Shown one piece after another: positions 37,025 to 46,196 of a DNA stretch of 64,000 nt. The notes under the pieces are model-generated. The model was given only the letters and a program-made list of their open reading frames with translations. It was not told where the DNA came from and did not search any database. Made by a program: the position numbers and the translations under genes. Source of the DNA: [Flexibacter] sp. ATCC 35208 (lineage in GTDB: Bacteria > Bacteroidota > Bacteroidia > Chitinophagales > Chitinophagaceae); contig NZ_MTKN01000033.1 in NCBI RefSeq assembly GCF_001975825.1, forward strand, positions 23,127 through 87,126, written 5' to 3'. How positions within the stretch are numbered: position 1 is the stretch's first letter; every line of letters starts with the position of its first letter.

Positions 37025-40000
37025 TTAATCCATTTTTTGACCAACTTTTCTATATCCAAGATAGAAGAACAGCGGGAATACTAACAGCGTCAGAATTGTT
37101 GCCGTAATCAGCCCCCCAATCACTACAATTGCCAGTGGTTTGGAAGTCTCGGAACCTATTCCTTTGGACAATGCCGCCGGTAACAACCCGATTGCCGCCA
37201 TCAGTGCTGTCATTACCACCGGACGTACCCTTTCGCGCACACCATCCCTTATGGATATTTCAAGTGTATGGTGGTTGAAGTCGTGCTTTTTCACCTTGCC
37301 CATGTTATTCTTAAACACCGATATGAGGATCACCCCGTTCTGTATACAGATACCAAAGAGTGCAATGAAACCGATACCTGCAGAGATACTGAAGTTTGTG
37401 TTACTTATGAGCAGGGCAGCGATACCCCCGATGATCGCAAATGGTACGTTGATCAATACAAGGCCTGCATCCTTCACATTTCCAAACATCACAAACAGGA
37501 TCAGGAAGATCAGCATCAAACTGATTGGTACTACCTGAGTAAGGCGCTGAGTGGCACGTTGCTGGTTTTCAAAGTCTCCCGCCCACTGCATTTCATAGCC
37601 TTTATCCAGCTTCACATCCTTATTCACTTTGGCCTGTGCTTCCGCAATCACACTACCCATATCACGACCACGTACAGAGAATTTTACAGCAGTATAGCGC
37701 CTGTTATCATCTCTGAAGATGATGCTCGGACCTGTCAGGGTCTTGATGTTCGCAATGTTTTTGATAGGTACTTTTGCACCACGCAGGGTAGGTACCATCA
37801 GGTCACTGATCGCTTCTGCATTGTTACGGTATTGCTCTTCGTAACGCAGACGCAGCTGGAACTTACGCTCACCTTCATAGATCTGTGTAACGGCTTTACC
37901 ACCAATCGCCATTTCGATAATCGCATTGGCATCGGCAGTCGTTACACCATACAGGGCCATTTTATTTTCATCCAGTTCAATATCCATTTCAGGCTGACCA
38001 ATGTTCTTGATGACACCTAAGTCTGTCACACCCGGAATGTTCTTCATGATATCATATACCTGATTGGCTTTGCCTTCAGTATACACCAGACTATCTCCAT
38101 AGATCTTCACACACAGGGAACCTTTCACACCGGATACCGCTTCTTCCACGTTGTCCATGATCGGCTGGGAGAAGTTCAGGTTGATACCCGGATACACAGC
38201 CAGTTTCTGCTGCATACGGTCAATCAATTCTTCTTTCGTAATACCGCTCTTCCATTGTTTTTTTGGATAGATATCCACATGGAATTCGATGTTGTAGAAA
38301 CCTGTTGCATCCGTACCATCATTTGGACGACCGGTTTGCGACATCACCTGTTTTACCTCCGGATAAGACAGGATAATACGCCGCATTTTGTTGGCGATAG
38401 ATTTGGATTCTTCAAGCGATACGCTGAGCGGACAGGTAGCACGGATATAGATCGCACCTTCATCCAGCTCAGGCAGGAACTCACTACCCAGGAATTTGAA
38501 GTTGAACAGACCTACTACCACTAAACCAACCGCAACCAGCAAAGAGAGCCGTTTATTTCTATATGTCCAGGCGAACATTTTCATTACACCATTGGTAATG
38601 AACTCCACAAAAATATTGTGTTTCTCTCTTACATTCTTACGCAGTAAAATACTACTGAGCAATGGAATCAGGGTCAGGGTGAGGATCAATGCACCTAAGA
38701 GCGCAAAGCCCAGTGTCCATGCCAACGGAGAGAACATCTTACCTTCTACTTTCTGGAAAGAGAAGATAGGCAACAGACCTGCGATGATGATCAGTTTGGA
38801 GAAGAAGATCGCTTTACCCAGTTCACCACCGGTATTCTTGATGATACCCAGTTTGGAAAGTTTGTTGAACCGCTCCATACCCATCTGGTGTGCCCGCTGA
38901 TCTAACAACACAAAGATCCCTTCCACCATCACGACGGCACCGTCAATGATGATACCGAAGTCAATCGCCCCCATCGACAGCAGGTTCGCAGACATGCCTT
39001 TTAGTGTGAGGCAGATAAATGCAAACAGCAGTGCCAGTGGAATTACAATCGCCACGATCACAGTCGTACGCCAGTCAGCCATAAAGAGGAATACGATCAC
39101 CGTTACGAAGATGATACCTTCCAGCATGTTGTGCAATACGGTGTGTGTCGCGAATTCGATCAGGTCACTACGGTTATAGAATGTATTGATCTTTACATCG
39201 GGAGGCAGCACTTTGTCGTTCAGGTAGGTAATCCTATCCTGCACACGTTTGATCACCTCACTTGGGTTTTCACCTTTACGCATGACGATGATACCTTCCA
39301 CCACATCGTTCTGTTTATCACGACCTACCTGACCTAAGCGGGGCAGGGCAGAGATAGCCACAGTACCGATATCTTTTACTAAAATAGGTGTACCATTGAT
39401 GTTGTCAACGATGATGTTACCAATTTCTTCCGCATTGTTCAGCAAACCAATACCACGTACTACATAAGCCTGTGAGTTATCTACGATCACATCACCACCT
39501 ACGTTGATATTACTTTTGGAAATCGCGTTTGATACATCCAGTGGGGTGATATTATAAGAAGCGAGTTTCTGTGGGTTTACGGCAATTTCATACGTTTTTA
39601 CTTCCCCCCCAAAGCTCACCACATCGCCTACACCAGGTACGTTCAACAGGCGACGTTCAATCACCCAGTCCTGCAGTGTTTTCAGCTCTCTCACCGTCTT
39701 GGTTTTGCTCTCCAGCGTATAGCGGAAGATCTCACCGGTAGGGCCGGTAGGGGGCTGTACATCAGGGTCTGCACCATCAGGCAGTTCCACATCACGGAGC
39801 AGGTTGTTTACCTGCTGACGGGCAAACGCATCGTCCACACCATCTTCAAAGATCACTTTCACCACTGACAGACCGAATACAGTCGTAGAACGAACAGATT
39901 CTTTTTTCTGTACAGGGTTCATGGCTATTTCCACGGGCACAGTCACAAACTTTTCTACCTCTTCGGCACTTCTGCCTGGCCATTGGGTAATAATAGTGAT

Positions 40001-40147
40001 CTGAGTATTTGTTACATCCGGAAAAGCCTCAATGGGAATATTTTTGAATGCGATCACACCCCATACGACGAGGACGATGGTCGCAAAACCTATGAAAAGC
40101 TTATTCTTTAACGAAAAAGCAATTATCTTTTTTATGACTTTCTGCAT
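37025..40147 (-). CDS. CusA/CzcA-family RND efflux pump
   Basis: The 1040-residue protein has the RND layout: a helix near the N-terminus (KNKLFIGFATIVLVVWGVIAF), large periplasmic domain, helices 2-6, second periplasmic domain, helices 8-12. The fourth helix carries AIDFGIIIDGAVVMVEG, whose two Asp and one Glu are the proton-relay residues of heavy-metal (HME) RND pumps. The usual metal-RND motif region at the second porter domain reads GRPNDGTDATGFYNIEFHV here, which differs from my memory of CzcA, so metal specificity is not certain. The start is 3 bp after the adaptor stop. It exports a metal ion or other cation from periplasm to outside with the two neighbours. Confidence 0.93.
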   Translation of the reverse strand: MQKVIKKIIAFSLKNKLFIGFATIVLVVWGVIAFKNIPIEAFPDVTNTQITIITQWPGRSAEEVEKFVTVPVEIAMNPVQKKESVRSTTVFGLSVVKVIFEDGVDDAFARQQVNNLLRDVELPDGADPDVQPPTGPTGEIFRYTLESKTKTVRELKTLQDWVIERRLLNVPGVGDVVSFGGEVKTYEIAVNPQKLASYNITPLDVSNAISKSNINVGGDVIVDNSQAYVVRGIGLLNNAEEIGNIIVDNINGTPILVKDIGTVAISALPRLGQVGRDKQNDVVEGIIVMRKGENPSEVIKRVQDRITYLNDKVLPPDVKINTFYNRSDLIEFATHTVLHNMLEGIIFVTVIVFLFMADWRTTVIVAIVIPLALLFAFICLTLKGMSANLLSMGAIDFGIIIDGAVVMVEGIFVLLDQRAHQMGMERFNKLSKLGIIKNTGGELGKAIFFSKLIIIAGLLPIFSFQKVEGKMFSPLAWTLGFALLGALILTLTLIPLLSSILLRKNVREKHNIFVEFITNGVMKMFAWTYRNKRLSLLVAVGLVVVGLFNFKFLGSEFLPELDEGAIYIRATCPLSVSLEESKSIANKMRRIILSYPEVKQVMSQTGRPNDGTDATGFYNIEFHVDIYPKKQWKSGITKEELIDRMQQKLAVYPGINLNFSQPIMDNVEEAVSGVKGSLCVKIYGDSLVYTEGKANQVYDIMKNIPGVTDLGVIKNIGQPEMDIELDENKMALYGVTTADANAIIEMAIGGKAVTQIYEGERKFQLRLRYEEQYRNNAEAISDLMVPTLRGAKVPIKNIANIKTLTGPSIIFRDDNRRYTAVKFSVRGRDMGSVIAEAQAKVNKDVKLDKGYEMQWAGDFENQQRATQRLTQVVPISLMLIFLILFVMFGNVKDAGLVLINVPFAIIGGIAALLISNTNFSISAGIGFIALFGICIQNGVILISVFKNNMGKVKKHDFNHHTLEISIRDGVRERVRPVVMTALMAAIGLLPAALSKGIGSETSKPLAIVVIGGLITATILTLLVFPLFFYLGYRKVGQKMD

Positions 40148-40150
40148 GGA

Positions 40151-41233
40151 TTATTTTGTATTAAGGGCATCATAAATAAATACCTGTGAGCTGGTCACTA
40201 CCTGGTCATTTACCTGCAGACCAGAGATGAACGCCCTGTTGTCGATACGTCGAATCACTTTGATCTCACGGATTTCAAGACCTTTGGCTGTTTTTACTAC
40301 TACATACTGCTTGCTGTTGTCCATCACCACAGCATTGGCAGGGATGCTCAGCATGCTGGTAGCGGCTGGTTTGGTATTTACTTTTACAGTGGCAAACATC
40401 TCTGGTTTCAGTTCCCCACTTGCATTCTGCATGCTGATACGCACCTGCATGGTACGGTTGGCAGGATCCAGTACATTGTATACTTTGTCGATTTTACCGA
40501 TGTAATCCTTTTCAGGATTTGCGAGGGTAGTGACACGTACTTCGTCGCCCAGTTTGATAGCAGGAATATCTGCTTCGTAAACATTTGCGATGATCCAAAC
40601 GGTATTCAGGTCGGCAACAGTGAAGAGGTTCGCGCTGTTGTCCTGGCGAACTTCGGAGTTGTTGCTAATATTTTTCTCAATTATATAACCGCTGATCGGT
40701 GCTTTCAAAGTATATGCTGAGCTGCTGCCACCGGTGATGCTGGCTACGGAGCGGGCGCGGTTCAGTTCAGATTCAGCTTTCTTTTCTTCGATCTGTGCAC
40801 CCAGGTAATCCTGTTGGGTAGCTAGGTTACCTTCGAAGAGAGACTTCTGGGTTTCAACATTTTTCTTCGCCAGGGCTACATTGGACTCGGCCACAGATAC
40901 ATCGTTGCTGATGCCTGCTACTTCGGTACTTTGCAGTAAGGCGAGGAGCTGACCCTGTTTTACAAAATCGCCCAGTTCTACATTCACTGATCTGATCTTA
41001 CCACTCACCAGCGCATATACTTTAGCTTCTTTGGTTTCGTCCGGAACGATCTTACCATTCAGTTTGATAGTTTCCGAAGGATTTTCAAATGTAGCTGGTG
41101 CGGTTTGCACATTCTTTACCAGGCTATCTGACAGTGCGTTTTCATCTTTGACTACTTCAGGCGTGTGACCACCACATGCTGTAAGCATGCATCCGAGTGC
41201 AACAGGAAAGAGATATATAACAAAAGGTTTCAT
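40151..41233 (-). CDS. RND periplasmic adaptor lipoprotein (CusB/HlyD family)
   Basis: From the ATG at 41233 the product is 360 residues, with a lipoprotein signal whose lipobox is CMLTAC. A longer start at 41278 would place 15 residues before the signal and overlap the upstream gene. Domains in order: beta-barrel/lipoyl segment VYALVSGKIRSVNVELGDFVKQGQ, alpha-hairpin (about residues 110-175), second lipoyl half (YTLKAPISGYIIEKNISN), beta-barrel, and membrane-proximal domain (LSIPANAVVMDNSKQYVVV). It links the inner-membrane pump to the outer-membrane factor. The gene lies between the two in the operon. Confidence 0.9.
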   Translation of the reverse strand: MKPFVIYLFPVALGCMLTACGGHTPEVVKDENALSDSLVKNVQTAPATFENPSETIKLNGKIVPDETKEAKVYALVSGKIRSVNVELGDFVKQGQLLALLQSTEVAGISNDVSVAESNVALAKKNVETQKSLFEGNLATQQDYLGAQIEEKKAESELNRARSVASITGGSSSAYTLKAPISGYIIEKNISNNSEVRQDNSANLFTVADLNTVWIIANVYEADIPAIKLGDEVRVTTLANPEKDYIGKIDKVYNVLDPANRTMQVRISMQNASGELKPEMFATVKVNTKPAATSMLSIPANAVVMDNSKQYVVVKTAKGLEIREIKVIRRIDNRAFISGLQVNDQVVTSSQVFIYDALNTK

Positions 41234-41252
41234 GACTATACTAAGGTTGTGA

Positions 41253-42551
41253 TTAATTATTGAACAAAGTTTTACCAACTGCGAAATTGAGCGTCTCTAT
41301 AGCTTGCATCCTATCATTTTGCAATTGGTTTAGTTGCAGCATATTTTCTTTATAAGAGTCGTAGAAGTCAGTGAGCTCCAGCAGGCTGAGGTTCTTTTTC
41401 AGGAAGTTGTCAGTCACTGATTTCAGCAGTTGTTCGAACTGCCCACGGAACTCCGGATCTACTGATTCCAGCATTTTGTCTGTGTTCAATGCTTTCACAT
41501 AAGCGGTTTGCACTTCATTTTCCACCTTTTGTGTTTGCTGAGTTACCAGTAGCTTATTCTGATCGATGCTGTAGCTGGCAGATTTGATATTACCCTGGTT
41601 CCTGTTGAAGAAGGGGAGATCAATACCGACAGTAAGGAAAGAGGCATTGTCCACGAAGCTGCCGCGCTTATCAAAGTCTGCACCGAGGTTCAGGTCAGGT
41701 ACAGCCATGGCTTTTTGCAGTTTCAGGTTTTGCTGGTTATAGAGCAGATTGTTTTGGGCCATTAGCAGATCCTGACGGTTGGCATATGCGGTGTCTACCA
41801 GGCTGGCCAGACTGGTATTGCGGATAGCAGGCAGGTTTGCCGCTGCATTTTCAGGCATATCAATTACATAATATGCATGATTGTTTGCAAGTAGGATCTG
41901 CAGTTCAGATTCGATATCAAGCACCTGGTTTTCCATAGCAGTGCGGTCCGCTTTGAGGCTATAAAGCAGGGAGCGGAGACGCACGGCGTCTTTCAGGGTT
42001 ACGAGACCTTTGGACTGTAAATCCTTGTAGGTAGCATCCATCTTTTCAAGAGCGATGATCTGGTCTGCATAAGCCCTCATAGAATTCTGCAGGTAGTAAG
42101 CCTGGTAGAAGTTACTACGGAGAGAGTAACGCAGGGTTCTCAGCAGGTCGAAGAAGGCATTTTCAGACATGGCCGCAGTCGTTTGCGCGAGCTTTACCTG
42201 TTTGTTTCTTTTGCCTGCCAATGAGATGAGCTGGGTAATGCCGATCTCATATTGACCATGTTGATTGCTGACATCAAAAAATTGTTTCCTGTCAGGATTG
42301 TACAGATTCCCGCTTACCTGAAGGGTGGGATTGTTGTACAATTTAGACTGGATGATCTGCGCGCGGGCGATAGAGATATTGTATTTCTCTGCCAGCAGGT
42401 CCAGGTTTTTATCCAGGAATTGTTTCTCCGCATCCTGCAGGCTAATGTGCACGGTGTCCTGTGCAGATGCCTTGAATGCGAATAACAACATAATGATACA
42501 ACTGGCTACAATCCGGGGAGGGCGCTTTGTTTTAGAATCCCGACTATACAT
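41253..42551 (-). CDS. TolC/CusC-type outer-membrane efflux factor
   Basis: The 432-residue protein has a signal peptide (CIIMLLFAFKASAQ) and two structural repeats rich in coiled-coil helices, for example LAEKYNISIARAQIIQSKL and QYEIGITQLISLAGKRNKQ, as in the OEP family (PF02321). It is expected to form the trimeric outer-membrane duct. The gene precedes the adaptor and pump genes, 20 bp from the adaptor ATG. It lacks the N-terminal lipid anchor of E. coli CusC. Confidence 0.9.
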   Translation of the reverse strand: MYSRDSKTKRPPRIVASCIIMLLFAFKASAQDTVHISLQDAEKQFLDKNLDLLAEKYNISIARAQIIQSKLYNNPTLQVSGNLYNPDRKQFFDVSNQHGQYEIGITQLISLAGKRNKQVKLAQTTAAMSENAFFDLLRTLRYSLRSNFYQAYYLQNSMRAYADQIIALEKMDATYKDLQSKGLVTLKDAVRLRSLLYSLKADRTAMENQVLDIESELQILLANNHAYYVIDMPENAAANLPAIRNTSLASLVDTAYANRQDLLMAQNNLLYNQQNLKLQKAMAVPDLNLGADFDKRGSFVDNASFLTVGIDLPFFNRNQGNIKSASYSIDQNKLLVTQQTQKVENEVQTAYVKALNTDKMLESVDPEFRGQFEQLLKSVTDNFLKKNLSLLELTDFYDSYKENMLQLNQLQNDRMQAIETLNFAVGKTLFNN

Positions 42552-42656
42552 CTGATTTGAATTTAATACTATTTTAATGTGTTAGGTCTGTATGTACACG
42601 AAGCTCCTTTATCAACCTGAAAAGCTGATAAAAGTTCATGACTTATAAAGTAAAAG

Positions 42657-43028
42657 TTAGACTTCCGGGGGTGGTGTAAGAATTTCGTAGGCGATAGCCA
42701 GCGGCTTTTGTACTGCCAATAGCGGGTACGCCACAGCTAAGTCGCTGGTAGAGGGTTCCTGTCTGCTACAGGCGATTTCCTGTTGACTTGAGATATAATA
42801 AGACACGCTATTGCTTCCGGTGAAATAGTGTGGCTGATCATCGTCTTCGTCCTGCTGGTTGACCTCTGTATTGCCCAGCACTACATGATTGACAAAATCG
42901 AAGAGTGTGTTGACATCATTGATCTGTCGGCCTCGGGTATCATAAATATCCTTCTCATCCGCGACCGGGATAAACATAGTAGTCGCAATATGTAGGAAGA
43001 GTAATATGTATGAAAATGCCTTTGTCAT
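42657..43028 (-). CDS. Small secreted protein at the head of the efflux operon, unknown function
   Basis: The 123-residue protein starts with a hydrophobic signal-type segment (MTKAFSYILLFLHIATTMFIP). The mature part is acidic (NQQDEDDDQPHYF) and ends PPPEV. I recognise no domain. Small secreted proteins of this sort are often placed before metal efflux operons in Bacteroidota. The acid cluster and several His residues could bind a metal, which is inference only. The TolC-type gene follows after 105 bp, a gap with a hairpin (TTTATCA ... TGATAAA, near 42617-42641). Confidence 0.7.
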   Translation of the reverse strand: MTKAFSYILLFLHIATTMFIPVADEKDIYDTRGRQINDVNTLFDFVNHVVLGNTEVNQQDEDDDQPHYFTGSNSVSYYISSQQEIACSRQEPSTSDLAVAYPLLAVQKPLAIAYEILTPPPEV

Positions 43029-43041
43029 GCTAAATCTGATA

Positions 43042-43049
43042 CAAAGATA
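43042..43049 (-). promoter_or_regulatory. -7 box ahead of the small secreted protein and efflux operon
   Basis: On the minus strand this reads TATCTTTG, an exact match to TAnnTTTG, 13 bp before the ATG at 43028. The -33 region is not a clear match. The leader would be only a few bases. Confidence 0.5.
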
Positions 43050-43070
43050 GATGGAGGCTATAACAGTTTA

Positions 43071-43098
43071 AAGGGTCTTAAGGAATTTTAAGACCTTT
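43071..43098 (-). terminator. Hairpin after metX
   Basis: An 11-bp stem (43071-43081 with 43088-43098, loop of 6 nt) lies 29 bp beyond the metX stop at 43127 and just upstream of the efflux operon promoter. The T-run is better on the plus strand than on the minus, so termination of metX transcription is probable but not certain. Confidence 0.55.
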
Positions 43099-43126
43099 TT
43101 AATCAGATTTTAACGCATTGATCAAA

Positions 43127-44143
43127 TTATAATAACCAGTTATTTAACAGTGTACCTATCATATCTACTTCGATGAGGAAACCATCATGGCCATACGAAG
43201 AATCGATTTCGTGATAGGTAGCGTCCGGAATATGTTTGGCGAGGAAGTGTTGTTCTTCAGGTGGGCAGAGCACATCGCTGGTGATACCTACAATGAGTGT
43301 AGGTTGTTGAATGAGGGCAAGGGTACCTGCCAGATCGGTGACACGGCCGCGGGCGATGTTGTGACTATCCATCGCTTTGGTGAGGCGCCAGTAGGCCTGG
43401 GCATTGAAGCGTTTTACGAGTTTGTCGCCCTGGTAGTTGATATAAGATGCAGCCTTGAAGTCGTCGGTCTTATCATTGTCCGGGTCGGACTGGGTACGAA
43501 CGAAGGTCTGGTAGTTACGATAGGTGAGCATACCAATGGCTCTGGCGGCTTTTAAGCCGTTTGCGCCGGCATCCGGACGATGTTCCCGCCAGGTGCTGTC
43601 GGCCTCAATAGCGAGACGCTGAGCGGTATGTATGGCGATTCCCCAGGCGCTTTCTGAAGCGCCGGTGCTGAGCAGGCAGAGCTGACGGATACGGGTTGGT
43701 TCCAGCAGTGCCCATTCCAGGCTTTGGTAGCCCCCCATGGAGCCGCCCATGAGCAATAGAATTTCGTCAATGCCCAGGTGTTGGCGCAGCAGGGTATGTG
43801 CCTGCACCATATCCCGCACGGTTATTTGCGGGAAGGTGGAAAAATAAGGCTTCCCGGTTGCAGGATTGATGGAAAGCGGGCCTGAACTGCCATAGCAGGA
43901 GCCCAATATGTTTGCACATACAATGAAGTGACGGGCAGGGTCAATAGCCTTGCCCGGACCAATGAGGCCTTTCCACCAGTCGGCTACATCCGAATTGGCG
44001 GTGAGGGCATGGCAGATCCATATCACATTACTTTTGCTATGATTCAGCGTACCGTATGTGTGATAGGCGATTTGCAACTCCGGTAACACGACCCCGGACT
44101 CCAGTGTAAATGTGTGCGTATTATGATAGATCTGTACCGTCAA
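43127..44143 (-). CDS. metX: Homoserine O-acetyltransferase
   Basis: The 338-residue alpha/beta hydrolase-fold enzyme has the nucleophile elbow MGGSMGGYQSLEW, the Asp in ITSDVLCPPEEQ, and the His in SYGHDGFLIE, all in the positions of MetX. It acetylates (or succinylates) L-homoserine, the first committed step to methionine, with MetZ as the next step. The start codon is TTG at 44143. A promoter at 44163-44192 predicts transcription to start near 44156, which rules out an upstream start in frame. The gene is divergent from the OsmC-metZ unit, about 230 bp away. Confidence 0.93.
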   Translation of the reverse strand: MTVQIYHNTHTFTLESGVVLPELQIAYHTYGTLNHSKSNVIWICHALTANSDVADWWKGLIGPGKAIDPARHFIVCANILGSCYGSSGPLSINPATGKPYFSTFPQITVRDMVQAHTLLRQHLGIDEILLLMGGSMGGYQSLEWALLEPTRIRQLCLLSTGASESAWGIAIHTAQRLAIEADSTWREHRPDAGANGLKAARAIGMLTYRNYQTFVRTQSDPDNDKTDDFKAASYINYQGDKLVKRFNAQAYWRLTKAMDSHNIARGRVTDLAGTLALIQQPTLIVGITSDVLCPPEEQHFLAKHIPDATYHEIDSSYGHDGFLIEVDMIGTLLNNWLL

Positions 44144-44162
44144 AACCCCGGAAAAATTTGCG

Positions 44163-44192
44163 CAAATATAACATATGAGCCGTATAAGTCAA
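44163..44192 (-). promoter_or_regulatory. metX promoter, clear Bacteroidota -33/-7 pair
   Basis: On the minus strand, TTG (44190-44192) and TATATTTG (44163-44170) are separated by exactly 19 bp, the consensus spacing for the Bacteroidota housekeeping sigma factor. Transcription should start near 44156, a leader of about 13 nt, too short for a riboswitch. Confidence 0.75.
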
Positions 44193-44344
44193 GAAAATGA
44201 AGAGAAATTTGGAAATCATCAAATTTATTAACGCCTGAAGAAGCATGGAAAATGCATCTCCATTTTATTTATTCGGTGGCAAAATAATCTGAGCCTGTCC
44301 GGTTTTGAATAATTTATGACTTCTAAAAATCCTGCCGCATTGCT

Positions 44345-44352
44345 TATATTTG
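44345..44352 (+). promoter_or_regulatory. -7 box of the OsmC-metZ unit
   Basis: TATATTTG is an exact consensus -7 box, 20 bp before the ATG at 44373. The -33 region (TTC at 44321-44323) is a poor match. The divergent metX promoter lies about 150 bp away, so one regulator could control both. Confidence 0.55.
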
Positions 44353-44372
44353 TAGGATAAATAACACCGAAT

Positions 44373-44795
44373 ATGAAGATTTCATTACAGAGAATCGACG
44401 ACGCATTCAACATGGAAGCTGTAGATGAGCAGGGGCATAAAGTTTTAATGGACTCTTCCCTTGAGAATGGTGGTAAGAATAACGGCGTAAGACCAATGCA
44501 GATGTTGCTGATGGGACTCGGTGGCTGCTCCGCTATTGATGTAGCCATGATCCTGAAAAAACAACGCCAGGAACTGACGGACTTTAAAATCGAAATAGAC
44601 GGAGAGCGCGAAAAAGGTAAGGAGCCTTCCATCTGGGAGAACGTTCATATTATATTCCACCTTTCCGGCACCAGCCTGGACCCTGACAAGGCCGCAAGAG
44701 CAGTAGAACTTTCTATGACTAAATATTGCTCCGTTGCAGAGACCCTTCGTCGCGCAGGAGGCAACCTGACATGGGAAACCAGGGTAAATGGTTGA
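44373..44795 (+). CDS. OsmC/Ohr-family protein
   Basis: The 140-residue protein has the two conserved cysteines of the OsmC fold, Cys 52 in LGGCSAID and Cys 119 in TKYCSVAE, with the residue pattern of YhfA-like OsmC proteins. Canonical members reduce organic hydroperoxides. The YhfA branch is less well characterised. It is first in a unit with the metZ-like gene 57 bp downstream, suggesting a link between sulfur amino-acid synthesis and thiol redox, which is inference. Confidence 0.88.
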   Translation: MKISLQRIDDAFNMEAVDEQGHKVLMDSSLENGGKNNGVRPMQMLLMGLGGCSAIDVAMILKKQRQELTDFKIEIDGEREKGKEPSIWENVHIIFHLSGTSLDPDKAARAVELSMTKYCSVAETLRRAGGNLTWETRVNG

Positions 44796-44852
44796 TTGAG
44801 GCAAATAAATACTTGACAAAGTCAAATTGTACATAAATAACTTAAATAAGTA

Positions 44853-46034
44853 ATGGAGAAAGATCAATACCGGCCGGAAACGAACGCAGTCAGAATACAA
44901 ACAGAGAAGACGTGGCAGATGGAACACTCTACACCTCTCTTCCTTACATCCAGTTTTACCTACGACAGTGCAGAAGAAATGCGCGCTACCTTTGCAGATG
45001 AAACAGATAATAATATATACAGCCGTTTCAGCAACCCGAACGTAGACGAATTTGTACGTAAAGTATGTAGCCTGGAACTGGCTGAAGATGGTTATGCTAC
45101 CGCCTCCGGTATGAGCGCCATATTTGCGAGCTTCATGGCCCTTATGAAAACAGGTGATCACCTGCTCTCTGCCAGCTCTATATTTGGCTCTACCCATACT
45201 GTAATCATTAAGTTCCTTCCTAAATGGGGCATTGAGTACACTTACTTTGATATCAACAAACCAGAAACTGTAGAAGCGCTGATCAGGCCGAATACGAAGA
45301 TGATGTTTGTAGAAACTCCTTCCAACCCAGGTCTGGAAGTAGTTGATATCAGCCTGCTGGCAAAGATCTGCGACAAGCATGGCGTTATATTAAATGTAGA
45401 TAATTGCTTCGCTTCTCCTGTATTGCAAAAGCCGATCGCACTCGGCGCACACATTGTAACTCACTCCGCTACCAAGTGGATGGATGGCCAGGGCCGCGTA
45501 TTAGGTGGGGTAGTAGTAGGTCGTAAAGACCTGATTAAGGAGATCCATACATTCTGCCGCAGTACAGGTCCGGCAATGTCTCCATTCAATGCATGGGTAC
45601 TGAGCAAGAGCCTCGAAACCCTGCACATCCGTATGGCAAGGCATTGCGAAAGTGCGCTGGCACTGGCTAAGGCACTGGAAGGAAATTCACTGCTGCAATG
45701 GGTAAAATACCCTATGCTCGAAAGTCATCCTCAGCATGAAATAGCGAAGGCACAAATGACCGGTGGCGGTGGTATAGTATGTTTTGAACTGAAGGGTGGA
45801 CTGGAACAAGGCACCCGTTTCCTGGATGCCCTGAAAATGCTGACCCTGACGGCGAACCTGGGCGATAGCCGCAGTATTGCGTCTCACCCTGCAAGTACCA
45901 CACATGCGAAACTGACTAACGAGGAAAGACTGAAAGTGGGTATTACGCCTGGTATGATCCGTATCTCTGTTGGATTGGAAAATGCACAGGATATCATCGA
46001 AGATATTACGCAGGCATTGGAAGTGAGTAAGTAA
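44853..46034 (+). CDS. metZ: PLP-dependent O-acyl-homoserine sulfhydrylase (MetZ-like)
   Basis: The 393-residue Cys/Met-metabolism PLP enzyme has the cofactor-binding lysine Lys 208 in THSATKWMDGQGR, the substrate/PLP loop SRFSNPNVDEF, and the phosphate-binding segment ATASGMSAIF. The family includes cystathionine gamma-synthase and sulfhydrylases. Together with MetX across the divergent region, the likely job is to make homocysteine from O-acetyl- or O-succinyl-homoserine and sulfide. Its last 12 codons have a diverged copy at 46074-46109. A terminator follows at 46126-46162. Confidence 0.9.
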   Translation: MEKDQYRPETNAVRIQTEKTWQMEHSTPLFLTSSFTYDSAEEMRATFADETDNNIYSRFSNPNVDEFVRKVCSLELAEDGYATASGMSAIFASFMALMKTGDHLLSASSIFGSTHTVIIKFLPKWGIEYTYFDINKPETVEALIRPNTKMMFVETPSNPGLEVVDISLLAKICDKHGVILNVDNCFASPVLQKPIALGAHIVTHSATKWMDGQGRVLGGVVVGRKDLIKEIHTFCRSTGPAMSPFNAWVLSKSLETLHIRMARHCESALALAKALEGNSLLQWVKYPMLESHPQHEIAKAQMTGGGGIVCFELKGGLEQGTRFLDALKMLTLTANLGDSRSIASHPASTTHAKLTNEERLKVGITPGMIRISVGLENAQDIIEDITQALEVSK

Positions 46035-46073
46035 TCTATAGGACTCCTATACGGATAAAATATACATGTTTAT

Positions 46074-46109
46074 ATCGCTGATATTAATCAGGCGTTGGAA
46101 ATAAGCAAA
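46074..46109 (+). pseudogene. Twelve-codon relic of a second metZ 3' end
   Basis: Read in frame, this stretch gives IADINQALEISK. The true C-terminus of the metZ product, ending 43 bp earlier, is IEDITQALEVSK. Most differences are third-base or conservative changes, which suggests an old duplication or recombination scar and not chance. No other part of a second gene is visible in the 160-bp gap, and the frame runs past the copy to a stop at 46144. Confidence 0.5.
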
Positions 46110-46125
46110 TTATTTTGCATATTTG

Positions 46126-46162
46126 AAGGACTGAACAAAGAATAATCTTTCGTTCAGTCCTT
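46126..46162 (+). terminator. Terminator of the OsmC-metZ unit
   Basis: A stem of 11 bp (46126-46136 with 46152-46162) extended by four more pairs past a one-base bulge encloses a 6-nt loop and ends in six Ts. It lies just before the next small gene. Confidence 0.8.
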
Positions 46163-46196
46163 TTTTATTTCCTTTTACCTACTTTTTTTAAATCCT

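Noticed and set aside
44144..44372. SAM riboswitch upstream of metX or OsmC-metZ
   Set aside because: Predicted leaders are only about 13 nt at both genes, and no SAM-riboswitch-like core is seen.
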